A stretch of DNA of 6,746 bases from Phycisphaerales bacterium. GTDB lineage: Bacteria > Planctomycetota > Phycisphaerae > Phycisphaerales > SM1A02. Location of the stretch: contig SKZB01000446.1 in the NCBI GenBank assembly GCA_007127615.1, forward strand, positions 1-6,746. Reading direction: 5' to 3'. The stretch's first letter is position 1. Each line of letters opens with the position of its first letter. This document shows, one piece after another, positions 1 through 5,025 of the stretch. The translations under genes and the position numbers were made by a program. The notes under the pieces were generated by a model. That model did no database searches and was not told the origin of the DNA. It worked only from the letters and a program-made list of their open reading frames with translations.

Positions 1-26
1 TCAGTGCAGAAGCACCATCGCCGTGC

Positions 27-126
27 GCCGTGGCACCCCGCACCGGGCGTCTTCGTTCGGTCGGGTGATCGTCGTTCCAACAGGCACGGCCGACTCCCGT
101 TGGCCCGCTGGCCGTGGCACCCTGCA
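27..126. repeat. Imperfect 16-bp direct repeat pair upstream of the first gene
   Basis: The 16-base word GCCGTGGCACCCCGCA at 27-42 returns at 111-126 with one change (C to T at its 13th base), 84 bases apart start to start. Both copies lie in the GC-rich leader before the first gene. Reading frames through them give low-complexity peptides, so I treat the stretch as non-coding. Nothing links the pair to a known binding site; it may be chance in skewed sequence or part of a local repeat family. Confidence 0.35.
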
Positions 127-166
127 ACACCCCCCGCGGCGCCCCGTGCCTCGTCCCAACCACTTT

Positions 167-190
167 GTCACTCCGTTACTCAGTCACTTT
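167..190 (+). repeat. Three tandem octamers GTCACTCC-GTTACTCA-GTCACTTT
   Basis: Three consecutive 8-base units (167-174, 175-182, 183-190) share the pattern GTNACTNN. The same word family appears in the 1639-1958 intergenic region, including an exact 13-base match: 164-176 equals the reverse complement of 1867-1879. The array ends ten bases before the TACAAT element of the first gene, so it occupies the place where a -35 box would be. The 8-base period is not a multiple of three, which argues against coding. Confidence 0.7.
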
Positions 191-199
191 ATCTTCCCG

Positions 200-205
200 T
201 ACAAT
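200..205 (+). promoter_or_regulatory. Candidate -10 element TACAAT, probably leaderless start
   Basis: TACAAT at 200-205 matches the bacterial -10 consensus TATAAT at five of six positions. Only six bases separate it from the ATG at 212, so transcription would begin at or within a base or two of the start codon. There is no Shine-Dalgarno-like purine run before the ATG, which fits a leaderless mRNA. No good -35 is visible; the region 17 bases upstream lies within the octamer repeat. The reading is an inference from spacing and consensus. Confidence 0.5.
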
Positions 206-211
206 TCGCCC

Positions 212-1519
212 ATGTCCGGCGACTGGCTGTTCTGGATTTCGGCGATGCTGCTCGGCCTCCCCGGCGCCGGGCTGCTTCTCTGGTCGCTTTTCGGCGATCG
301 GTCGCGCGGTGGCAAGCGCTGCCCGAAATGCTGGTACGACATGGACCGCTCGCCCACGCTTTGTTGTTCAGAGTGCGGCCTCAAAGTCCGGCGCGAACGG
401 AAGCTCTACAAGACCCGCCGGCGCTGGCGCGGGGTGGTCGTGAGCACACTGCTGCTGCTACTTGCAACCGGTCTGGCGATCCAGCCGAAGGTTCAGCGGG
501 ACGGCTGGGTGTCGGTGTTGCCGTTGACTGTTGTTGCCTACGGCCTGTACCTGGATGAGAACGATTGGGCGAAGGACGAGCTCAAGCGACGGTATCCCGG
601 GGTCTCCGGCAACACGATCTTTGAGGGCCCACCAGTTGGCGAGAACTCGCGCGTTTTCAGAGTGGGCTACCGTGTACTTGCGCGAGCCGCGTGGCAGGTG
701 GCGACCGACGAAGCGACTCCTCAGATCATGGAGCAATGGGAGTTTTTTGGATTTTTCGTTTACGCCGCGCAGCGGGCACGTGATTCTGGAGACGTGAGTC
801 GGCTGACGCGCGAGTTGAGGGAACTCGCGTGTGGAGATGATACGAATTCGAAACTTGCTCCTTTCATGCTCAGCCGGGTCCTTGATCCGGACGCCGCCGC
901 GGAGGCGATTCTTCATCTGATTGACGAGGCGTGTCTCGCCCCGCATGAGGCGATTGACCCGCTCGGGCAGTTGTTGTTGAAGACTAATCTGGCATTGCCC
1001 TACGTCATAAAGGCCGTCAGCCATGAGAGTGTCGAGGTTCGTCGGTCTGCCTTGCTCGCCCTGCGAGAGTGGAGCGTTCGTGGCGGAACATCGGTCGAAG
1101 TGATTGAGGCCATGGAAGTGATCCTGAATCGCCGCCACCTGAACGGGGACCCCCGGAGCCACTTCGATTGGGCCCTCTGGACTCGACTTGCGCTCGAGCC
1201 GGCAGAATCGCGCCACAAGGTTCTTCAGAGACTCTGCCGGGGTGGCAACGAGTTGGCGCGGATGGCGCTGGTGCAGGGTCTTGGTCACTGGCGGCATCTG
1301 CGAACGCCGGCCATGACGCCTGAGATACTTTCCTGGTTGTGGGATGAGAGGGAGAAAGTCCGAAAGGCAGCACTGGCGGTCTTCACGACGGTGCCCTCGG
1401 CCGATCTGGTTGGTCTGGAAGCGGAACTCGACGCGCTCACGGAGCACGAGGATGCGAGCGTTGCCACGATCGCTGAGTATCGGCGATCAGAACTGGGTGC
1501 TTACCTCGTTGAGGAGTAA
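212..1519 (+). CDS. Membrane protein with zinc ribbon and HEAT-like repeats, function unknown
   Basis: A 435-residue protein I cannot assign to a named family. Residues 6-27 and 74-90 are hydrophobic and likely membrane-spanning. Between them is a short zinc ribbon, CPKC (Cys37, Cys40) and CSEC (Cys52, Cys55, with an extra Cys51), followed by a very basic stretch (about 60-73), which would favour a cytoplasmic ribbon. From about 215 to the end the protein is mostly helical with HEAT-like units: HESVEVRRSALLAL (271-284) and DEREKVRKAALAVF (378-391) both show the D/E-x-x-V-R-x-x-A-L signature. The CPKCWYDM type of ribbon recurs in planctomycete membrane proteins (recalled knowledge). I chose ATG 212 rather than GTG 23 because the upstream translation is only translated repeat sequence and a TACAAT box sits just before 212. 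A membrane-anchored scaffold or protein-binding role is a guess. Its codon use looks less strongly GC-biased than phoH and nif3, as expected for a less conserved gene. Confidence 0.85.
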   Translation: MSGDWLFWISAMLLGLPGAGLLLWSLFGDRSRGGKRCPKCWYDMDRSPTLCCSECGLKVRRERKLYKTRRRWRGVVVSTLLLLLATGLAIQPKVQRDGWVSVLPLTVVAYGLYLDENDWAKDELKRRYPGVSGNTIFEGPPVGENSRVFRVGYRVLARAAWQVATDEATPQIMEQWEFFGFFVYAAQRARDSGDVSRLTRELRELACGDDTNSKLAPFMLSRVLDPDAAAEAILHLIDEACLAPHEAIDPLGQLLLKTNLALPYVIKAVSHESVEVRRSALLALREWSVRGGTSVEVIEAMEVILNRRHLNGDPRSHFDWALWTRLALEPAESRHKVLQRLCRGGNELARMALVQGLGHWRHLRTPAMTPEILSWLWDEREKVRKAALAVFTTVPSADLVGLEAELDALTEHEDASVATIAEYRRSELGAYLVEE

Positions 1520-1523
1520 AAGT

Positions 1524-1625
1524 ATGGGCCTTCGGCAAATCGTGCGGGTGGTTGGAGCGGCGGATGACAAAGGGGGAAAGAGATACGGCGCTTCAGGAAT
1601 CTGCGCAAGTGACCCGTACGGATGA
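1524..1625 (+). CDS. Possible 33-residue small ORF coupled to the upstream gene
   Basis: ATG at 1524 opens a 33-codon frame (MGLRQIVRVVGAADDKGGKR...SDPYG) ending at TGA 1623-1625. GAGGAG at 1511-1516, within the last two codons of the membrane-protein gene, lies seven bases before this ATG, a textbook ribosome-binding distance. The upstream stop TAA (1517-1519) is four bases before it, so the arrangement suits translational coupling. The peptide is basic at its N-terminal half, has no membrane segment and resembles nothing I know. It could equally be chance: those GAG codons encode the C-terminal Glu-Glu of the preceding protein. Conservation in relatives would decide. Confidence 0.25.
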   Translation: MGLRQIVRVVGAADDKGGKRYGASGICASDPYG

Positions 1626-1638
1626 GAGCTTTTTCAGC

Positions 1639-1678
1639 AAAGGCACGAAGGCATGAAGGCACGGAGGCACGGAGGGGG
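1639..1678 (-). repeat. Five octamer units, reverse orientation (GTGCCTTC/GTGCCTCC family)
   Basis: Read on the + strand the units are AAAGGCAC, GAAGGCAT, GAAGGCAC, GGAGGCAC and GGAGGGGG, each eight bases. On the - strand they become GTGCCTTC and GTGCCTCC words, the same as those in the array at 1903-1958. The 21 bases at 1655-1675 are the exact reverse complement of 1938-1958. This forms the left arm of a long inverted repeat that encloses most of the intergenic region. Confidence 0.8.
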
Positions 1679-1703
1679 GCGGTCAGCCTGGTGGTGGTTC
1701 GCC

Positions 1704-1730
1704 GCTCGTTGCTCGTTGCTCGTTGCTCGT
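1704..1730 (+). repeat. Heptamer tandem array, GCTCGTT x about 3.9
   Basis: GCTCGTT occurs at 1704-1710, 1711-1717 and 1718-1724 without change and is followed by GCTCGT (1725-1730). Read in another phase the unit is GTTGCTC, which carries the GTNNCTC core shared by the octamers in this region, one base shorter. A related heptamer pair, GTCACTC and GTTACCT, lies at 1787-1800. Seven-base tandem repeats of this sort are comparable in format to the STRR repeats described in cyanobacteria, but the sequence is not one I recognise. Confidence 0.85.
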
Positions 1731-1738
1731 CCCGTACC

Positions 1739-1758
1739 GGGGCCGGGGCCGGGGCTGG
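1739..1758 (+). repeat. GGGGCC hexamer run, possible G-quadruplex
   Basis: G4 tracts at 1739-1742, 1745-1748 and 1751-1754 are separated by CC and followed by GG at 1757-1758. With four G-runs and two-base loops the + strand could form a two-layer quadruplex; a three-layer form would need a further G-run from nearby, such as the G6 run at 1673-1678. Alternatively it is a simple GC-rich slippage product next to the heptamer array. Confidence 0.6.
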
Positions 1759-1860
1759 CGGCGAAGCCCCGCGGTGAGGTGCAACCGTCACTCGTTACCT
1801 ACACGATTTCCGGAAGACTCAGAAATGTAAGGCATGAAGTGGAGGGGCGGAGCGACGATG

Positions 1861-1920
1861 GGAGTGACGGAGTGACAAATTTGTGCGGCGAGTAACGACT
1901 TCGTTCCTTCGTCACTCCGT
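1861..1920. repeat. 10-bp perfect inverted repeat around a 34-base loop
   Basis: ACGGAGTGAC (1867-1876) is the exact reverse complement of GTCACTCCGT (1911-1920). The left arm lies within a doubled octamer GGAGTGAC GGAGTGAC (1861-1876), and the right arm is a unit of the next array. A 10-base palindrome, ACAAATTTGT (1875-1884), sits at the start of the loop. Lying between two convergent genes it could act as a transcription end point for either, but neither strand has the T-run of an intrinsic terminator, so I call it only a repeat. Confidence 0.6.
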
Positions 1921-1958
1921 GCCTGCGTGCCTCCGTGCCTCCGTGCCTCCGTGCCTTC
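1903..1958 (+). repeat. Seven tandem octamers of the GTGCCTCC family, ending at the phoH stop
   Basis: From 1903 the sequence runs in exact 8-base steps: GTTCCTTC, GTCACTCC, GTGCCTGC, GTGCCTCC three times, then GTGCCTTC. All units share GTNNCTNC. The last base, 1958, is also the final base of the phoH stop codon on the - strand, so the array begins directly where that gene ends. Being intergenic and not a multiple of three, it cannot be a coding repeat. It is the right arm of the inverted repeat with 1655-1675. Confidence 0.85.
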
Positions 1959-3457
1959 TACAAAATCTCCGCCGCCAGACTCGCCAGTGAGCTGCGCTCC
2001 GTCTTCGCCATCGTGATGTGGCCGGAGATGCCCTGGCCCTTCATGCGCTCGACGAGGTAGCTCAGCCCGTTGGACGAACCGTCGAGGTAGGGGTTGTCGA
2101 TCTGGTTGATGTCGCCGGTGAGAATGATCTTCGTGCCGTCGCCGACGCGCGAGACGATCGTCTTCACCTCGTGCGGCGTGAGGTTCTGAACTTCATCGAC
2201 GATCATGAACTGATGCGGAATCGACCGGCCGCGGATGTAGGTCAGGGGTTCGAGTACCAGGGTTCCGCCGGCAATGAGCTGGTTGATGCGCTGTTCGGTG
2301 GTGTGACTCTCCGCGTGCTGGCTGATGTCGCTGCCGCGCGTGGAGAGGAGGTAGGCGAGGTTATCGAAGATCGGCTGCATCCACATGGCGAGCTTTTCGT
2401 CTTTGTCGCCCGGCAGGTAGCCGATGTCCCGGCCGAGCGGCATGATCGGTCGCGCCGCGAGCAGCTTGTCGTAGCGCTGCTCCTTGAAGACCTTGTGCAT
2501 CCCGGCGGCCATGGCGAGCAGGGTCTTACCCGTCCCCGCCGCCCCGAGCAGGGTGACGAGCTTGATCTCATCATCGAGCAGCAGATCGAGGGCCATGGTC
2601 TGTTCGACGTTGCGGGCCATGATTCCGAAGGTCGGCCGCCGCGGGCCGGAAATGGGAATCAGGTGATCGGTTTCCGCGAGCAGGCGCGCGAGCCCGGTGT
2701 GCGATTCATCCTCCGCCGCGCGCAAGAGGAAAAACTGGTTCGCCAGCGGCGTGATCTTGATCTGCTCGCCGTTCTCCCCCTCGATGAACAGGTACGTCTC
2801 GATCGCGCTGACGGCGATCTGGCGCTCGTTGTACAGTTCGTCGATCACCGTACCGGGGACGGTCACTTCGAGCATGCCGGTGTAGAGCCAGTCCGCATCG
2901 ACCTTCTGCGCTTCAAAGTCCTCGACGCGCAGTCCCAGCGCATCGCCCTTGACGCGCGCGTTGATGTCCATCGAGATGAACACCGTGTGTTCACCCTGTT
3001 CGTGCATGGCGTGCGCGACGGCGAGGATCCGGTTGTCCGCTTCGTTGAGATCGAGCGCAAACGGCGCGGAGCGATCGCAGCGATCGAGCCGCAACGTTCC
3101 CCCGAGTGAATTGAGCGGCACGCCCTCGAACAGTCGGCCTTCCTGGCGCAGCTTGTCGATCTGCCGAATCACCTGCCGTGCGTTGCGGCCGGTGTCATCG
3201 TTGTTCTTCTTGAAGCGGTCGAGTTCCTCGATGACCGCCATGGGAATGACGACTTCGTGTTCGGCGAACATGAAGATCGCATTGGGATTGTGCAGAAGCA
3301 CGTTCGTGTCGAGAACAAAGTGTTTTCGCACGCTTGACTCACGGCCGTCAGACTCGACGGGCTTCGGCTGGCCGCCCTTTGCCTGGGGCGGGTCGGACGA
3401 CGGACGGGTTGTGGTGCTCTTGACGGTCGGTGCCAACGGACGCTCCTCCAGATACAT
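1958..3457 (-). CDS. phoH: PhoH-family protein: PIN nuclease domain plus P-loop ATPase
   Basis: A 499-residue protein of the PhoH2 type, known in other bacteria as an ATP-dependent RNA-acting enzyme combining a PIN ribonuclease and a PhoH helicase-like ATPase. Residues 1-45 are polar, Pro/Ser/Thr/Lys-rich and probably disordered. The PIN domain spans about 46-185, with likely metal-binding acids Asp50 (FVLDTNVLL), Glu78 (VIEELD), Asp141 (EADNRIL) and Asp164 (SMDINARVKG). The PhoH ATPase occupies about 270-499: Walker A GAAGTGKT (305-312), Walker B FMIVDEVQNL (417-426, Asp421/Glu422) and a TGDINQID motif (447-454). All key residues are present and the length is normal. I chose ATG 3457, with AGGAGG eleven bases upstream (3469-3474), over a TTG at 3502 that would place the AGGAGG inside the gene. 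The gene stands alone; no antitoxin-like partner is visible upstream, unlike the mycobacterial PhoAT-PhoH2 pair. It acts in the cytoplasm on RNA; the exact substrate here is unknown. Confidence 0.96.
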   Translation of the reverse strand: MYLEERPLAPTVKSTTTRPSSDPPQAKGGQPKPVESDGRESSVRKHFVLDTNVLLHNPNAIFMFAEHEVVIPMAVIEELDRFKKNNDDTGRNARQVIRQIDKLRQEGRLFEGVPLNSLGGTLRLDRCDRSAPFALDLNEADNRILAVAHAMHEQGEHTVFISMDINARVKGDALGLRVEDFEAQKVDADWLYTGMLEVTVPGTVIDELYNERQIAVSAIETYLFIEGENGEQIKITPLANQFFLLRAAEDESHTGLARLLAETDHLIPISGPRRPTFGIMARNVEQTMALDLLLDDEIKLVTLLGAAGTGKTLLAMAAGMHKVFKEQRYDKLLAARPIMPLGRDIGYLPGDKDEKLAMWMQPIFDNLAYLLSTRGSDISQHAESHTTEQRINQLIAGGTLVLEPLTYIRGRSIPHQFMIVDEVQNLTPHEVKTIVSRVGDGTKIILTGDINQIDNPYLDGSSNGLSYLVERMKGQGISGHITMAKTERSSLASLAAEIL

Positions 3458-3542
3458 GGGGGCGTGATCCTCCTCGTAAGACCCTCCCGGCGGGTGGGGC
3501 AATTCCGCATCAACCGGCGGAAGCGCCCTGGCCGTCGGCTCC

Positions 3543-3559
3543 TGCCGATATTATCGGCA
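3543..3559. promoter_or_regulatory. Perfect 17-bp palindrome, possible operator at the phoH promoter
   Basis: TGCCGATA (3543-3550), a single T, then TATCGGCA (3552-3559) gives two perfect 8-base arms. On the - strand it contains GATAAT (3550-3555), five of six bases of the -10 consensus, which would start phoH transcription near 3543 and give a leader of roughly 85 bases. A site covering a -10 box is typical of a repressor operator for a dimeric regulator. No good -35 is visible, so either the promoter is weak or activated, or the -10 reading is wrong. The regulator is unknown. Confidence 0.45.
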
Positions 3560-3705
3560 CGTGCGGGCGAGGAAATCGAAAACCGAACCGGAAATCATCG
3601 GCCAGATGGCCGCGCGATTGAACCGGATCTTCACGAACGGACGGGGGATAACTGAGGCGGACCGCCGACACCGAGGACGGTTGTGGGAAACGCATCCGTC
3701 AGATT

Positions 3706-3741
3706 ACGCCGTTCCCGCCGGCCCGGTTCGGGTTCCGGCGT
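3706..3741. other. GC-rich potential hairpin
   Basis: CGCCGGCCCG (3716-3725) can pair with CGGG (3729-3732) and CCGGCG (3735-3740), leaving a GTT loop and a two-base TT bulge. An alternative outer pairing joins ACGCCG (3706-3711) with CGGCGT (3736-3741). No T-run follows on either strand, so it is not an intrinsic terminator. It lies upstream of both flanking promoters, so a role in either leader is unlikely; an unannotated structured site or chance in GC-rich DNA are both possible. Confidence 0.3.
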
Positions 3742-3766
3742 GATCATCTGCCGGTTCAGCGCGAAT

Positions 3767-3796
3767 TTGGCGAACGTCGACCGGGCGGTCTATGCT
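3767..3796 (+). promoter_or_regulatory. Candidate sigma70-type promoter of the Nif3-family gene
   Basis: TTGGCG at 3767-3772 (four of six against TTGACA) and TATGCT at 3791-3796 (four of six against TATAAT) are separated by 18 bases. Transcription would begin near 3803, about 80 bases before the ATG at 3886. Only consensus matching supports this. Confidence 0.35.
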
Positions 3797-3885
3797 GCGG
3801 GAGAGAAGTCTTCGTTTCGTTTTTCATTCGGGTGCGACCGCCGCCGCCGGATGAGCCACTCGCCTCTTCGCCCGGAAAACGCCCC

Positions 3886-5004
3886 ATGACTGTTCGTGAT
3901 GTGATGAACGTGCTCGAAGCGATCGCGCCGCTGCACTACGCCGAAGAGTGGGATAACGTCGGCCTGCTGATCGGATCCACCGAGTGGACGGCCGAGGCGA
4001 TCATGCTGACGATCGACCTGACCGAAGAGGTTCTGCTCGAAGCGATCGAAGCGAAGACGCAGATGGTGGTCGCGTACCATCCCGCGATCTTTACGCCGCT
4101 GAAGCGGGTCACCGAAGCGACGGTGCGCGAACAGACGGTTCTGCACGCCGCCCGGGCCGGGATCGCCGTCTACAGCCCGCACACCGCACTCGACGCCGCG
4201 CCGAACGGCGTCAACGACTGGCTCGCCCGGGGATTCGGTGAGGGCGATGTGCGGGCGCTTGAAGCGTACCACGCGCTGCCCCAGTCGGAAGAATGCAAAA
4301 TCGTGACGTTCTGTCCGGCCGAAGCGGTCGACGCGATCCGGAACGGGCTCGGCACCGTCGGCGCGGGTCGCATCGGGGCGTACCAACTCTGCTCGTTCGA
4401 GTTGCGCGGTCAGGGGACGTTCTTCGGAGGAGACGCAACGAATCCCGCCGTCGGCGCGAAGGGCACACTTGAACGCGTCGATGAAGTGCGGTTGGAGATG
4501 GTCTGCAGCCGGTCGGCCCTCGGGCTGGCGGTCATCGCGCTGCGCGAATTTCATCCGTACGAAGAGCCGCCGATTGAGATCTACCAGCAGCAGCCGCGCC
4601 CCGATCGAACCAGCGGCGCGGGCAGGCGCGTTACCCTCGATCAGAAGGCATCGCTGAGAGAGATCGTGGAGCGCACCAAGGCGCGTCTCGGCGTGGATCG
4701 GCTGCGCGTGGCCACCGGTCGCGGCCGGGGTGATACCTACCAGACGATCGGTCTCTGCGCCGGGGCGGGCGGCTCGCTGCTCGATGAAGCGGTCAACCAG
4801 GGCTGCGAGCTGTTCTTCACCGGCGAGATGCGCCATCACGACGTGCTGCGGGCGCAGGCCCGCGGTTGCACGGTCGTCCTTGCCGGGCATACCAACACCG
4901 AGCGCGGCTATCTGAAAGTCCTGCAGGAGACGCTCCAGGCACAACTCGGCGGCGCCACCATCCGGGTCTCTTCGTGCGACGAAGACCCGCTCCGGCCGAT
5001 GTGA
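3886..5004 (+). CDS. Nif3-like (DUF34) dinuclear metal centre protein, long form with PII-like insert
   Basis: A 372-residue cytoplasmic protein of the Nif3/YbgI/YqfO family, which forms toroidal hexamers with a two-metal site per subunit; its cellular reaction is still unsettled. The N-terminal part begins with the typical EEWDNVGLLIG (20-30). Metal-site motifs are YHPAIFTPLK (64-73, His65), HTALD (99-103, His99 and Asp103) and GHTNTE (334-339, His335 and Glu339). Residue 64 is Tyr where the short bacterial forms have a first His (HHP); as I recall, YHP is also found in longer and eukaryotic members such as human NIF3L1, so it is not a sign of decay. Residues about 125-235 form the PII/CutA-like insert (GRIGAYQLCSF, GTFFGGDATNPAVG and HPYEEPPIEIY). 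The length matches long forms such as YqfO. ATG 3886 is preferred over GTG 3832 because family homology begins right after it; the ribosome-binding site is weak (GGAAAA). The stop is 21 bases from the end of the convergent AsmA-like gene, and those 21 bases hold no visible terminator. Confidence 0.96.
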   Translation: MTVRDVMNVLEAIAPLHYAEEWDNVGLLIGSTEWTAEAIMLTIDLTEEVLLEAIEAKTQMVVAYHPAIFTPLKRVTEATVREQTVLHAARAGIAVYSPHTALDAAPNGVNDWLARGFGEGDVRALEAYHALPQSEECKIVTFCPAEAVDAIRNGLGTVGAGRIGAYQLCSFELRGQGTFFGGDATNPAVGAKGTLERVDEVRLEMVCSRSALGLAVIALREFHPYEEPPIEIYQQQPRPDRTSGAGRRVTLDQKASLREIVERTKARLGVDRLRVATGRGRGDTYQTIGLCAGAGGSLLDEAVNQGCELFFTGEMRHHDVLRAQARGCTVVLAGHTNTERGYLKVLQETLQAQLGGATIRVSSCDEDPLRPM

Positions 5005-5025
5005 CGAGCGAGCCGCAGAAATGCG

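Larger units (their letters stand above)
3458..3885. other. Divergent intergenic region between phoH and the Nif3-family gene
   Basis: This 428-base gap holds the start signals of both flanking genes. From left to right: the phoH ribosome-binding site AGGAGG on the - strand (3469-3474), a 17-base palindrome over the likely phoH -10 (3543-3559), a short imperfect palindrome CGGCCAGATGGCCG (3599-3612), a GC-rich hairpin (3706-3741) and a probable promoter for the + strand gene (3767-3796). Several short frames cross it, but none has a convincing ribosome-binding site or a recognisable product. Confidence 0.6.

Noticed and set aside
23..211. N-terminal extension of the first gene from GTG 23
   Set aside because: The extra 63 residues are low-complexity translation of the GC-rich leader and the octamer repeat, with no ribosome-binding site; a promoter-like box sits just before ATG 212.
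458..1447. 329-codon open frame antisense to the membrane-protein gene
   Set aside because: Composition is that of an antisense shadow (Arg/Gln/His-rich), with no recognisable domain; the + strand protein has clear motifs.
1501..1791. 96-codon frame on the - strand in the repeat region
   Set aside because: The peptide contains translated repeat words such as EQRATSNERRTT, the product of the heptamer array; a typical spurious call.
1639..1958. CRISPR array
   Set aside because: Units are 7-8 bases in direct contact with no spacers; CRISPR repeats are much longer and separated by unique spacers.
2018..3109. 363-codon open frame antisense to phoH
   Set aside because: A shadow of a strongly conserved gene in GC-rich DNA; phoH has complete PIN and ATPase motifs.
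3510..3695. 61-codon frame on the - strand just upstream of phoH as an antitoxin-like partner
   Set aside because: It has no good ribosome-binding site, crosses the likely phoH promoter and palindrome, and looks like random GC-rich translation.
3790..4944. 384-codon open frame antisense to the Nif3-family gene
   Set aside because: A shadow frame; the + strand protein matches Nif3 along its whole length.
5005..5025. Terminator between the two convergent genes
   Set aside because: The 21 bases contain no stem and no T-run.
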